From NCBI GenBank assembly GCA_026387055.1, contig JAPLML010000732.1, positions 1 through 8,591 on the forward strand: a stretch of 8,591 nucleotides of DNA, given 5' to 3'. Position 1 is the first letter of the stretch; every line of letters starts with the position of its first letter. Below the pieces are notes generated by a model that saw nothing but the letters and a program-made list of their open reading frames with translations, did not search any database and was not told the DNA's origin. Shown one piece after another: positions 1-5,215 of this stretch. Source of the DNA: Planctomycetota bacterium. Its GTDB lineage: Bacteria; Planctomycetota; Phycisphaerae; FEN-1346. Position numbers and translations under genes: made by a program.

Positions 1-1
1 G

Positions 2-802
2 GGCGCGGGCCGGCTGGCGGCGGAGGAGAAAGCCGGGGCGGCACTGAAGGGCCGCATCAAGCAGGCGGCCTGCGGCGGCGTCTTCGGCAAGGCCACCTTT
101 GAGGAGAAGTGCAAGATCTGCAAGGACCTGGGCCTGGCGGGCATCGACCTGGTGGGCTCGAACGAGTGGCCGACCCTCAAGAAGTACGGCCTCATCGGCA
201 CGATGTGCCCCGGCGGGCACGGCATCGGCAAGGGCTTCAACCGCAAGGAGAACCACGATGGGATCCTCGACGGCCTCCGCAAGGCGATCGAGGCCACCGC
301 GGCGGCGGGGTTCCCGAACGTCATCTGTTTCTCCGGCAACCGGGCGGGCCTGGCCGACGACGAGGGGGCGGCCAACTGCGTCGAGGGCCTGAAGAAGATC
401 GCCGGCTTCGCCGAGGAGAAGAAAGTGACCGTGTGCATGGAGCTATTGAACTCCAAGCGCAACCACAAGGATTACCAGTGCGATCGCACCGCCTGGGGGG
501 CCGACGTGTGCAAGAAGGTGGGCAGCCCGCGCGTCAAGCTCCTCTACGACATCTACCACATGCAGGTGCAGGAGGGGGACGTCATCGCCACCATCCGCGA
601 GAACATCGCGTCTATCGGCCACTTTCACACCGCCGGCGTGCCGGGGCGCAACGAGATCGACGACTCGCAGGAACTGTACTACCCCGCCATCATGCGGGCC
701 ATTGCGGACCTGAAGTTCGAGGGCTACGTGGCCCACGAGTACGGCCCGCGGAAAGACGCGCTGGAGTCGCTGAAGAAGGCCATCGCGATCTGCGACGTCT
801 AA
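2..802 (+). CDS. Hydroxypyruvate isomerase-like TIM-barrel sugar isomerase, 5'-truncated
   Basis: The reading frame is open from the left edge to TAA at 800-802, giving the last 266 residues. The protein belongs to the xylose-isomerase-like TIM-barrel superfamily and most resembles hydroxypyruvate isomerase (Hyi), which interconverts hydroxypyruvate and tartronate semialdehyde. The signature YDIYHMQ (near residue 183 of the fragment) is visible. A likely metal/catalytic set is E147 (in MELLN), D183, H209 (in HFHTAG) and E246 (in HEYGP), with spacing as expected for the family. The whole barrel seems present, starting near KGRIKQAACGGVFG. The Ala/Gly-rich residues before that (GAGRLAAEEKAG) look like the end of an export signal, so the missing part is probably a Tat signal peptide, as in many planctomycete homologues; this is inference. 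The GTG at 152 is internal, because homology-like sequence continues upstream of it. Exact substrate is uncertain. Confidence 0.85.
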   Translation, partial: GAGRLAAEEKAGAALKGRIKQAACGGVFGKATFEEKCKICKDLGLAGIDLVGSNEWPTLKKYGLIGTMCPGGHGIGKGFNRKENHDGILDGLRKAIEATAAAGFPNVICFSGNRAGLADDEGAANCVEGLKKIAGFAEEKKVTVCMELLNSKRNHKDYQCDRTAWGADVCKKVGSPRVKLLYDIYHMQVQEGDVIATIRENIASIGHFHTAGVPGRNEIDDSQELYYPAIMRAIADLKFEGYVAHEYGPRKDALESLKKAIAICDV

Positions 803-807
803 GGATA

Positions 808-842
808 GTTCAAAGTTCAAAGTTCAAAGTTCCAGGTTCAAA
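808..842. repeat. Heptamer tandem repeat GTTCAAA, five units
   Basis: Five 7-bp units run in perfect register: GTTCAAA three times, then the variant GTTCCAG, then GTTCAAA. The array begins 6 bp after the isomerase stop codon and ends 35 bp before the zeta-toxin-like gene. It is AT-rich compared with everything around it. The same heptamer family recurs at 1834-1847 on the other side of the toxin-antitoxin-like module. No function is evident; it may be a slippage-prone intergenic repeat or a recombination site. Confidence 0.85.
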
Positions 843-877
843 GTGAAAGAGACGGCGGGCCGCGCGGGTGTAGACCG

Positions 878-1474
878 ATGAGTGGAGAACCGCCGAACGT
901 TGTCATGCTGGCCGGCCCCAACGGGGCGGGCAAGTCGACAACAGCCCCCGCGTTGCTGAGAGACGCTTTGGCGGTGACGGAGTTCGTCAATGCCGACGTA
1001 ATCGCCCAGGGGTTATCAGCCTTCAGACCCGAAGGGGCCGGCATGGCGGCGGGGCGAGTCATGCTCGCGCGCATTCGGGAACTGGCGCGGCAACGCGCGA
1101 GTTTCGCATTCGAGACCACGCTGGCCAGCCGGCTCTTGGCGCGCTGGATCGGCGGGCTGATCGAGACCGGCTACCAGTTCCATCTGGTGTTTCTGTGGCT
1201 TCCCTCGGCGGACTTCGCGGTGGCGCGGGTCAGGGAACGGGTGCGGATGGGGGGGCATGATATCCCCGAGGAGACCATCCGGCGTCGCTACGATTCGGGC
1301 CTTCGGAACTTCTTCAAGCTTTACCGGCCCCTTGCGACCACGTGGCAGATGTACGATAATTCCGGGGGGCCGCCGCCCAGGTTGATCGCCGGCGGCCAGG
1401 GCGAGGCTACGACGCTGGTGGCTGACCGTCAGACATGGCAGCGGATTCGACGGGGCTACTCCGATGAAGGCTAA
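878..1474 (+). CDS. Zeta-toxin-like P-loop kinase (COG4185-type)
   Basis: This 198-residue protein has the layout of the COG4185 'predicted ABC-type ATPase / zeta toxin family'. A Walker A motif GPNGAGKST lies at residues 13-21. It is followed by FVNAD (36-40), where D40 sits in the place of the substrate-binding acidic residue, the pair AFETTL (77-82), the GGH motif (125-127) with RRRY (135-138), which supplies the basic lid, and YDNS (159-162). True zeta toxins phosphorylate UDP-N-acetylglucosamine and block cell-wall synthesis; whether this branch does the same is not established from sequence. Length is normal for the branch and all recognised motifs are intact, so it should be an active ATP-binding enzyme. 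The ATG at 878 has no strong ribosome site. The gene overlaps the next one by 11 bp, which points to a co-translated two-gene module. Confidence 0.85.
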   Translation: MSGEPPNVVMLAGPNGAGKSTTAPALLRDALAVTEFVNADVIAQGLSAFRPEGAGMAAGRVMLARIRELARQRASFAFETTLASRLLARWIGGLIETGYQFHLVFLWLPSADFAVARVRERVRMGGHDIPEETIRRRYDSGLRNFFKLYRPLATTWQMYDNSGGPPPRLIAGGQGEATTLVADRQTWQRIRRGYSDEG

Positions 1475-1706
1475 GAAACCGAAAGACATGGCGGCCATCT
1501 TCCGCGAAGGGACGCTGATCAAGAAAGCCCTGGCCGCCGGGGTCCGCGAAGCCCTGCGGCGGCACAAGCAGGCGGGGTGCCCCATCGTGGTCTGGCGGAA
1601 CGGAAAAACGGTGTGGGTCCCGGCCGACAAAATCAAAGTGCCGGGCGAGAAGAGCAGGGGCAAGAGCAGGTCGAAGGGCGGGAATCCAAGGAAAGGCAGC
1701 TCATAG
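1464..1706 (+). CDS. Small partner protein of the zeta-like toxin, putative antitoxin
   Basis: An 80-residue protein whose ATG lies inside the end of the toxin-like gene (11-bp overlap), so translation is probably coupled. The N-terminal half (residues 10-34) is a predicted helix (AAIFREGTLIKKALAAGVREAL). Residues 35-62 form a compact module with a short strand pattern, KQAGCPIVVWRNGKTVWVPADKI, and the tail is rich in Lys, Arg, Gly and Ser. I recall small proteins with a helix followed by 'HK..G.PI..WRDGKVVWIPPE'-like sequence encoded next to COG4185 proteins, so it most likely neutralises the neighbour; this is inference from recollection and context. It may instead precede or follow the toxin in different genomes, and here it follows. 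The odd feature is a second copy of its C-terminal module immediately downstream in the same frame (see 1707-1833). Confidence 0.7.
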   Translation: MKAKKPKDMAAIFREGTLIKKALAAGVREALRRHKQAGCPIVVWRNGKTVWVPADKIKVPGEKSRGKSRSKGGNPRKGSS

Positions 1707-1793
1707 GTCAAGCAGGCGGGATGCCCCATCGTGGTCTGGCGCAACGGCAAGACGGTCTGGATCCCCGCCGACAAGATCAAAGTGCCGGGCGAG
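1566..1793 (+). repeat. In-frame direct repeat, 84-bp units 144 bp apart
   Basis: Unit 1 is 1566-1649 and unit 2 is 1710-1793. They match at 76 of 84 positions, with an offset of 144 bp, exactly 48 codons. Homology stops sharply upstream of unit 2: before the shared CAAG there is nothing like the N-terminal half of the first copy. Downstream the two tails are both basic but diverged. Confidence 0.9.
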
Positions 1794-1833
1794 AATCGCC
1801 GTCATAAGGGCAAGTCAAGGGCCGCAAAGAAGA
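1707..1833 (+). pseudogene. Headless second copy of the putative antitoxin's C-terminal module
   Basis: Directly after the TAG at 1704-1706, and in the same frame, the DNA encodes KQAGCPIVVWRNGKTVWIPADKI again, then a basic tail (GENRRHKGKSRAAKKSS) resembling that of the intact copy. There is no N-terminal helix region and no in-frame ATG; the only internal candidate is GTG at 1731, which would cut the module in half. The original stop seems lost: the frame runs on to a TGA at 1944-1946 inside the next gene. Over 28 aligned codons there are eight base differences from the first copy, seven of them silent and one V-to-I. That pattern means the copy was under protein-level selection for much of its history, so it is a remnant of a second full gene, a very recent wreck, or expressed by stop-codon readthrough. 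Confidence 0.6.
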
Positions 1834-1847
1834 GTTCCAGGTTCCAT
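1834..1847. repeat. Two GTTCC-type heptamers of the 808-842 family
   Basis: GTTCCAG followed by GTTCCAT. The first unit is identical to the fourth unit of the array at 808-842. The pair lies 3 bp upstream of the ribosome site of the oxidoreductase gene, so heptamers of one family bracket the toxin-antitoxin-like module. Confidence 0.6.
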
Positions 1848-1850
1848 CCA

Positions 1851-1856
1851 AGGAGG
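1851..1856 (+). promoter_or_regulatory. Ribosome binding site AGGAGG that decides the oxidoreductase start
   Basis: A perfect AGGAGG is 7 bp before ATG 1864 and 13 bp before the second in-frame ATG at 1870. The spacing favours 1864, although both starts keep the Tat motif. Confidence 0.75.
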
Positions 1857-1863
1857 GATTCTC

Positions 1864-3162
1864 ATGGGGATGACGCGTCGGGACTTTCTTGCGGCGGCCG
1901 GCGCCGCCGGGGTGGTCATGGCCGGCCCGATCGTGCGGGGGGCTGAAAAACCGGCGAAGAAGTACCGCACCGCCCTCGTGGGCAGCGGCTGGTGGGGGAT
2001 GAACATCCTCCACGTCGCCGTCGCGTCCGGCCGGTGCCAGGTCGTGGCCATGTGCGACGTGGACCGGAACCAGTTGGACCCGGCCGCCAAGGACATCGAG
2101 AAACTGACGGGCGACGTGCCGCACCCGTACCGGGACTACCGCGAGCTCCTGGACCGGGAGAAGCCGGAGATCGTCATCGTGGCCACGCCCGATCACTGGC
2201 ACCCGCTCATCATGATCGCGGCGGTCAGGGCGGGGGCCCACGTTTACGTCGAGAAGCCGATCTGCCACACCATCTATGAAGGCCGCGCGATGGTCCAGGC
2301 GGCCCGCCAGGCCGGGCGGGTGGTGCAGGTGGGCACGCACCGGCGGGTCTCGCCGCACAACATGTCGGCGATGAAGTTTTTGAGGGACGGCCGCGCGGGC
2401 AAGATCGGCATGGTCCGGGCGTTCGTCCATTACGGCGGCGGGCCGGGGCGGCGCGAGCCCGACTCCGACCCCCCCGCGGGCCTCGACTGGGACTTCTGGT
2501 GCGGCCCTGCGCCCCTCAGGCCGTTCAACCGGCGGATGCACCCGCGCGGCTTCCGCGCGTTTCTCGATTACGCCAACGGCCAGCTCGGCGACTGGGGCAT
2601 CCACTGGATGGACCAGATCCTCTGGTGGACCGAGGAGAAGCATCCGCGGACGGTCTTCTCGACCGGCGGACGCCACATCAAGCAAGACAACACCGACGCC
2701 CCGGACACGCAGGTGGTCCAGTTCAAGTTCGACGCCTTCACGGTGGAGTGGGAGCACCGCCAGTACGCCGCCAACAACGCCGAGAAGCACAACGTGGGGT
2801 GCTACTTCTACGGCACCGAGGGGACGCTGCACCTGGGGTGGCAGGACGGGTGGACGTTCTACCCGGCCGGGGAGGGCCAGGTCATCCACGTCGATCCGCA
2901 GCTCAACAAGCCCGACGACCAGAACATCAACGGGTTGTGGGCCGATTTTCTGAAGTGCATCGAGACGGGCGGCCGGCCGGTGTGCGACATCGAACTCGGC
3001 CACCGCTCGACCACGATGAGCCTCCTGGGGATGCTCTCGCTAAAGCTGGGCCGGAGCGTCCAGTGGGACGGCGAGAAACAGATCGTCGTCGGCGATCCGG
3101 AAGCGAGCAAACTCCTGCGCCGCGAGTACCGGGCGCCGTGGAAGTATCCGGAGGTGGTCTGA
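1864..3162 (+). CDS. Tat-exported Gfo/Idh/MocA family oxidoreductase
   Basis: A 432-residue NAD(P)-dependent oxidoreductase. Residues 4-24 form a twin-arginine signal (TRRDFLAAAGAAGVVMAGP), so the protein is probably folded with its cofactor and exported to the periplasm. The Rossmann fold begins near residue 35 with GSGWWG (40-45), and the family hallmark EKPICHT is at 130-136. D243 and H247 in GDWGIHWMD are the likely catalytic pair of the C-terminal alpha/beta domain. Family members oxidise or epimerise sugars, polyols or their glycosides; planctomycetes carry many Tat-tagged paralogues whose substrates are mostly unknown. Length fits the family with a signal peptide. A strong AGGAGG sits 7 bp before this ATG. 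The isomerase-like gene upstream is a common partner in sugar catabolic clusters. The exact substrate cannot be read from sequence. Confidence 0.9.
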   Translation: MGMTRRDFLAAAGAAGVVMAGPIVRGAEKPAKKYRTALVGSGWWGMNILHVAVASGRCQVVAMCDVDRNQLDPAAKDIEKLTGDVPHPYRDYRELLDREKPEIVIVATPDHWHPLIMIAAVRAGAHVYVEKPICHTIYEGRAMVQAARQAGRVVQVGTHRRVSPHNMSAMKFLRDGRAGKIGMVRAFVHYGGGPGRREPDSDPPAGLDWDFWCGPAPLRPFNRRMHPRGFRAFLDYANGQLGDWGIHWMDQILWWTEEKHPRTVFSTGGRHIKQDNTDAPDTQVVQFKFDAFTVEWEHRQYAANNAEKHNVGCYFYGTEGTLHLGWQDGWTFYPAGEGQVIHVDPQLNKPDDQNINGLWADFLKCIETGGRPVCDIELGHRSTTMSLLGMLSLKLGRSVQWDGEKQIVVGDPEASKLLRREYRAPWKYPEVV

Positions 3163-3187
3163 GACGATTCCGGGGAGTAGGCGGCAC

Positions 3188-3859
3188 ATGAAATCCGGGG
3201 CCCTGCCCACCGCCCTCTTGAGCGCCGCGATCGCGCTCGCGGCGTGCCTTGGCGGCGGGTGCGCGCAGCAGGGCATGTCTTCCCAACCCAGTCAGCAGGA
3301 AGCCAACCGGCGCGCCCTCCAGAGCAGGGCCCAGGCGGAAGCCCAGGCCAAGGCCCAAGCCAAACACATGGAGGACATGCTGGCGAAGACGCGCAAGGAG
3401 GCCAACGCCAAGGCGGCCGCCGCACCCAAGGCCAAGGCCGAACAGGACGCCAAGACCCAGAAGGCCCTCGCCGAGGCCGCCGCCATGGCGGAGGCCAACG
3501 CCAAGAAACGCACCGACGCCAAAACCAAGGCCGACGAGGGACCCGACGCCGACGCCCAGGCCACGGCCAAGAAGGAGTCCGCGGCCAGGGCCGCCGCCAA
3601 GGCCAAGGCCGCCGCCAAGGCCGAGGCCAGAACCGGGATCGCGAAGGCCAAGGAGGCCCTTCGGGCCGGACAGATCGCCGACGCCCGCCAGACGGTCGAC
3701 GCGGTCAAGAAGATGAACGCCGACCTCGGCTGGTGGGAGAAGCTGGACCTCGCGAACCTTGAGGGCCAGGTGGCGCGGGCCGAAGCCGCCCAAGCCGAGG
3801 CCCCACCAAAGCCGGACGCCGAGAAGCCGCCTGAGAAGAGCCCCGACACGGGGAAGTAG
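3188..3859 (+). CDS. Ala/Lys-rich putative lipoprotein with long helical region
   Basis: A 223-residue protein that I do not recognise. The N-terminus (K2, then a hydrophobic stretch 5-19) ends in LAAC at 17-20, a good lipobox; C25 in LGGGC is a second possibility. So it is probably lipid-anchored and extracytoplasmic. Residues about 36-150 are low-complexity Ala, Lys, Glu and Gln, predicted to be a long charged helix or coiled coil like the middle region of TolA. Residues about 152-200 (AKEALRAGQIADARQTVDAV, then GWWEKLDL) look like a pair of TPR-type helices. The tail is Pro, Lys and Glu rich. W182 and W183 are the only aromatic residues in the whole protein. It starts 25 bp after the oxidoreductase with a GGGGAG-type ribosome site about 10 bp before the ATG, so it may be co-transcribed, though no shared function is evident. 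It could span the periplasm. Confidence 0.7.
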   Translation: MKSGALPTALLSAAIALAACLGGGCAQQGMSSQPSQQEANRRALQSRAQAEAQAKAQAKHMEDMLAKTRKEANAKAAAAPKAKAEQDAKTQKALAEAAAMAEANAKKRTDAKTKADEGPDADAQATAKKESAARAAAKAKAAAKAEARTGIAKAKEALRAGQIADARQTVDAVKKMNADLGWWEKLDLANLEGQVARAEAAQAEAPPKPDAEKPPEKSPDTGK

Positions 3860-3876
3860 CTTCGCATCCAGGATCG

Positions 3877-3922
3877 GTACGACAGCGCGACTTCAGCCGT
3901 TAGGCGGTGGGTCTCCTAACCC
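3877..3922 (+). repeat. Degenerate half-copy of the 4953-5089 inverted-repeat element
   Basis: The segment 3904-3922 matches the hairpin core of the element at 4953-5089 at 18 of 19 positions (GCGGTGGGTCTCCTRACCC). The segment 3877-3893 matches that element's outer arm at 12 of 17 positions, with the same 10-bp distance between the two blocks as in the right arm of the full element. The right half of the hairpin has decayed. It lies between convergent genes. Confidence 0.6.
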
Positions 3923-3971
3923 GTACATATTTAGCGATTGTGCCCTTGTGCCGATAGGTCGCCGCGGCGAC

Positions 3972-4045
3972 TGGCACGGCCGGCTTGTCCGGCCGTGGCA
4001 GAGCGCCAGCCCCATTCCCCACGGCCGGACAAGCCGGCCGTGCCA
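3972..4045. repeat. REPIN-like inverted repeat, 27-bp perfect arms
   Basis: Arms 3972-3998 and 4019-4045 are perfect reverse complements, with a 20-bp loop. Each arm is itself a hairpin: CACGGCCGG, a 5-base loop CTTGT (ACAAG in the other arm), then CCGGCCGTG. This nested design, two palindromic units in opposite orientation, is what defines REP doublets (REPINs). It lies between the convergent ends of the lipoprotein gene (3859) and the minus-strand pair (4113), where the structure could also stop transcription from both sides, though there is no T-run. Any mobilising transposase would be elsewhere. Confidence 0.85.
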
Positions 4046-4112
4046 CATCCGCGGGGCACGCTGAACACGTACAGGCGCGTGGCCATGCCCGCCAGACTGG
4101 AGCATTACGGCC

Positions 4113-4496
4113 TCAGCGCGCGGACTTCCTGGCGCGGGCACAGAGCGAGAGCATCATCACGAAGCCGTAGGCCACCAGCGCCGCGGCCAGGTAGTACGCC
4201 ATCTCGGACGCCTGCTCCTGCGTTTTGCACACGAGGTGGGCGCGGTCGCCCACGATGCTCGGATACGTCTTGTGCCCGCAGTCGAAGTACGTGACCGACA
4301 TGAAACCCAGAAGCGCGGCGAGGATGAGCCACGCCGGAAACGCCCGGCGAAGGAGGCGGCCGAGTCCGCCCGCCGCCTCCCCGCCGGCGGCCTCGCGATG
4401 GCGGCGGCGCAGGACGAGGGCCGTGGCGACGGCCCCCAGGACGCCGATCGCAGCAGCCGCGAAATACGACAGGTAGAGATAGTTTTCATTAGTCAC
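4113..4496 (-). CDS. Small three-helix membrane protein, second gene of the pair
   Basis: A 127-residue protein of unknown family. Hydrophobic segments lie at about 8-29, 53-70 and 98-118. The linker between the first two is strongly basic (RRRHRE and RLLRR) and the C-terminus is RARKSAR, so by the positive-inside rule the N-terminus and the loop 71-97 face outward. That loop holds two cysteines, C73 (FDCGHK) and C90 (HLVCKT), suited to a disulfide or to metal binding. The start is GTG at 4496, inside GTGACTAA, where it overlaps the stop of the upstream gene by 8 bp, so translation is probably coupled. The ATG seven bases further in is in a different frame and gives no membrane pattern. The architecture copies that of the preceding gene. 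Function unknown. Confidence 0.7.
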   Translation of the reverse strand: MTNENYLYLSYFAAAAIGVLGAVATALVLRRRHREAAGGEAAGGLGRLLRRAFPAWLILAALLGFMSVTYFDCGHKTYPSIVGDRAHLVCKTQEQASEMAYYLAAALVAYGFVMMLSLCARARKSAR

Positions 4497-4848
4497 GGTA
4501 GCGCCCCAGGGCGGCGTAGAGGATCGTGAGCAAGAGCACGTAGCCCGCGAGGAACCCCAGAAGGCTCCAGCACACGGGCTGCAGGCCCTGGACCATCCAC
4601 CAGACCCACTCGATGCACACCTTCTCGGCCGACTGCTGCGGACAGGGCATGCTCGTCCCGACGACCGCGGCCAGGGCCGCCAACGTCAGAACAAGCACGA
4701 ATCCCCGGCCGTAGAACCCGGCGGCGGGCTCCAGGTGCCCGTTGGCCGTCAGCAGGCTGCGCATGGGCCCCCGCATCAGGGCGGCCACGGCGGCGACGAG
4801 GCCGCCCGCGATCACCGCCAACGCGATCCAAGCCACAAGTCCATTCAT
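4489..4848 (-). CDS. Small three-helix membrane protein, first gene of the pair
   Basis: A 119-residue protein of unknown family with hydrophobic segments at about 3-24, 47-66 and 92-113. A linker with basic residues follows the first (MRGPMR), and an outward loop after the second contains C69 (MPCP) and C78 (KVCIEW), with C93 near the start of the third helix. The loop is rich in tryptophan (WVWW at 81-84). The start is well supported: AAGGAGG on the minus strand lies about 6 bp before ATG 4848. It is the leading gene of a two-gene unit transcribed against all other genes here and divergent from the kinase-sigma operon. Its helix order, basic linker and cysteine position match the next gene, which suggests distant paralogues that may form a heteromer. 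Confidence 0.75.
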   Translation of the reverse strand: MNGLVAWIALAVIAGGLVAAVAALMRGPMRSLLTANGHLEPAAGFYGRGFVLVLTLAALAAVVGTSMPCPQQSAEKVCIEWVWWMVQGLQPVCWSLLGFLAGYVLLLTILYAALGRYRD

Positions 4849-4952
4849 CGGCTGTCCTCCTTGTCTGTGCCGCGGTTCCTTCCTTCCGACAGGGGATACG
4901 CAGGCGGGCGGGGCAGGCTGCGCGCGTTGTCGGGAATCCGGGGCTGGGCCAT

Positions 4953-5089
4953 TAGTGCTACAACGCCACTTCGCGCGGCGGGTCTCCTGACCCGCCGCGC
5001 ACCTGCGTTATCTCGCCGCCCGGTGGCAATTGCCGCGCGGTGGGTCAGGAGACCCACCGCGCACGAGGTTAAGCGGTGTTGTAGTACCA
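4953..5089. repeat. MITE/REPIN-like composite inverted repeat, about 137 bp
   Basis: Two perfect 11-bp-stem hairpins lie in opposite orientation. The left one is 4973-5000 (GCGCGGCGGGT, loop CTCCTG). The right one is 5035-5062 (GCGCGGTGGGT, loop CAGGAG, the reverse complement of the left loop). Outside them, 4955-4971 and the reverse complement of 5071-5087 match at 14 of 17 positions around CTACAAC, so the inverted symmetry extends across the whole element. The centre (5001-5034) contains the palindrome GGCAATTGCC at 5025-5034. Compensated changes (C/T in the stems, G/A on the paired strand) show that the stems are kept. No coding capacity, so it would depend on a transposase supplied elsewhere. 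Confidence 0.8.
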
Positions 5090-5109
5090 TGCGTGGCGGC
5101 AGGTTGCGC

Positions 5110-5145
5110 TTGACGGAAACCCCGCGGCGGGTAGAGTAGCCGCCG
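5110..5145 (+). promoter_or_regulatory. Candidate promoter and palindrome upstream of the kinase-sigma operon
   Basis: TTGACG at 5110-5115 and TAGAGT at 5132-5137 are separated by 16 bp and resemble a housekeeping promoter (five and four matches to consensus). An inverted repeat CGGCGG-N9-CCGCCG (5125-5145) overlaps the -10 position and could be an operator or an early transcript hairpin. GGAAAC at 5115-5120 also resembles an ECF -35 element, so control by the operon's own sigma factor is possible. All of this is pattern matching without experimental support. Confidence 0.35.
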
Positions 5146-5202
5146 TGGATAAGCAAGCGATCCCCGCGGTTCCATGGCCATGTCGCGGTCGCCTGTTTCC
5201 CG

Positions 5203-5209
5203 GGGGGAG
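5203..5209 (+). promoter_or_regulatory. Ribosome binding site that favours the kinase start at 5216
   Basis: GGGGGAG lies 6 bp before ATG 5216. The upstream in-frame ATGs at 5174 and 5180 have no comparable purine-rich site, so the longer form, with 14 extra residues, is less likely. Confidence 0.55.
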
Positions 5210-5215
5210 TGCCTG

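Larger units (their letters stand above)
4849..5215. other. Divergent intergenic region with repeat element and kinase promoter candidate
   Basis: No convincing gene lies in this 367-bp gap. From left to right it holds the minus-strand ribosome site (TCCTCC on the plus strand, 4855-4860), about 90 bp without recognised features, a 137-bp inverted-repeat element (4953-5089), a possible promoter with a GC palindrome (5110-5145), and the ribosome site of the kinase gene. It must contain the promoters of both divergent operons; I could not find a credible one for the minus-strand pair. Confidence 0.7.

Noticed and set aside
1731..1946. Independent gene starting at GTG 1731
   Set aside because: It begins in the middle of the duplicated antitoxin module, has no ribosome site and runs into the oxidoreductase gene; better explained as the remnant at 1707-1833.
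1777..3003. 408-codon antisense frame over the oxidoreductase gene
   Set aside because: Shadow frame with His/Arg/Val-rich composition; the plus-strand gene has a ribosome site, signal peptide and family motifs.
3292..3867. 191-codon antisense frame rich in Ala and Ser opposite the lipoprotein gene
   Set aside because: It mirrors the GCC/AAG repeat codons of the plus strand; the hydrophobic look is a side effect of reading GGC as GCC.
3938..4294. Short plus-strand frames through the REPIN-like element
   Set aside because: They read through the palindrome and into the minus-strand gene, with Arg/Pro-rich products and no ribosome site.
4157..4489. ATG at 4489 (minus) as start of the second membrane protein
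   Set aside because: It is in another frame, giving a Ser/Arg-rich product; only the GTG at 4496 opens the frame with three hydrophobic segments.
3877..5089. CRISPR array
   Set aside because: Repeats are few, palindromic, in opposite orientation and unevenly spaced; there are no regular spacers and no cas genes.
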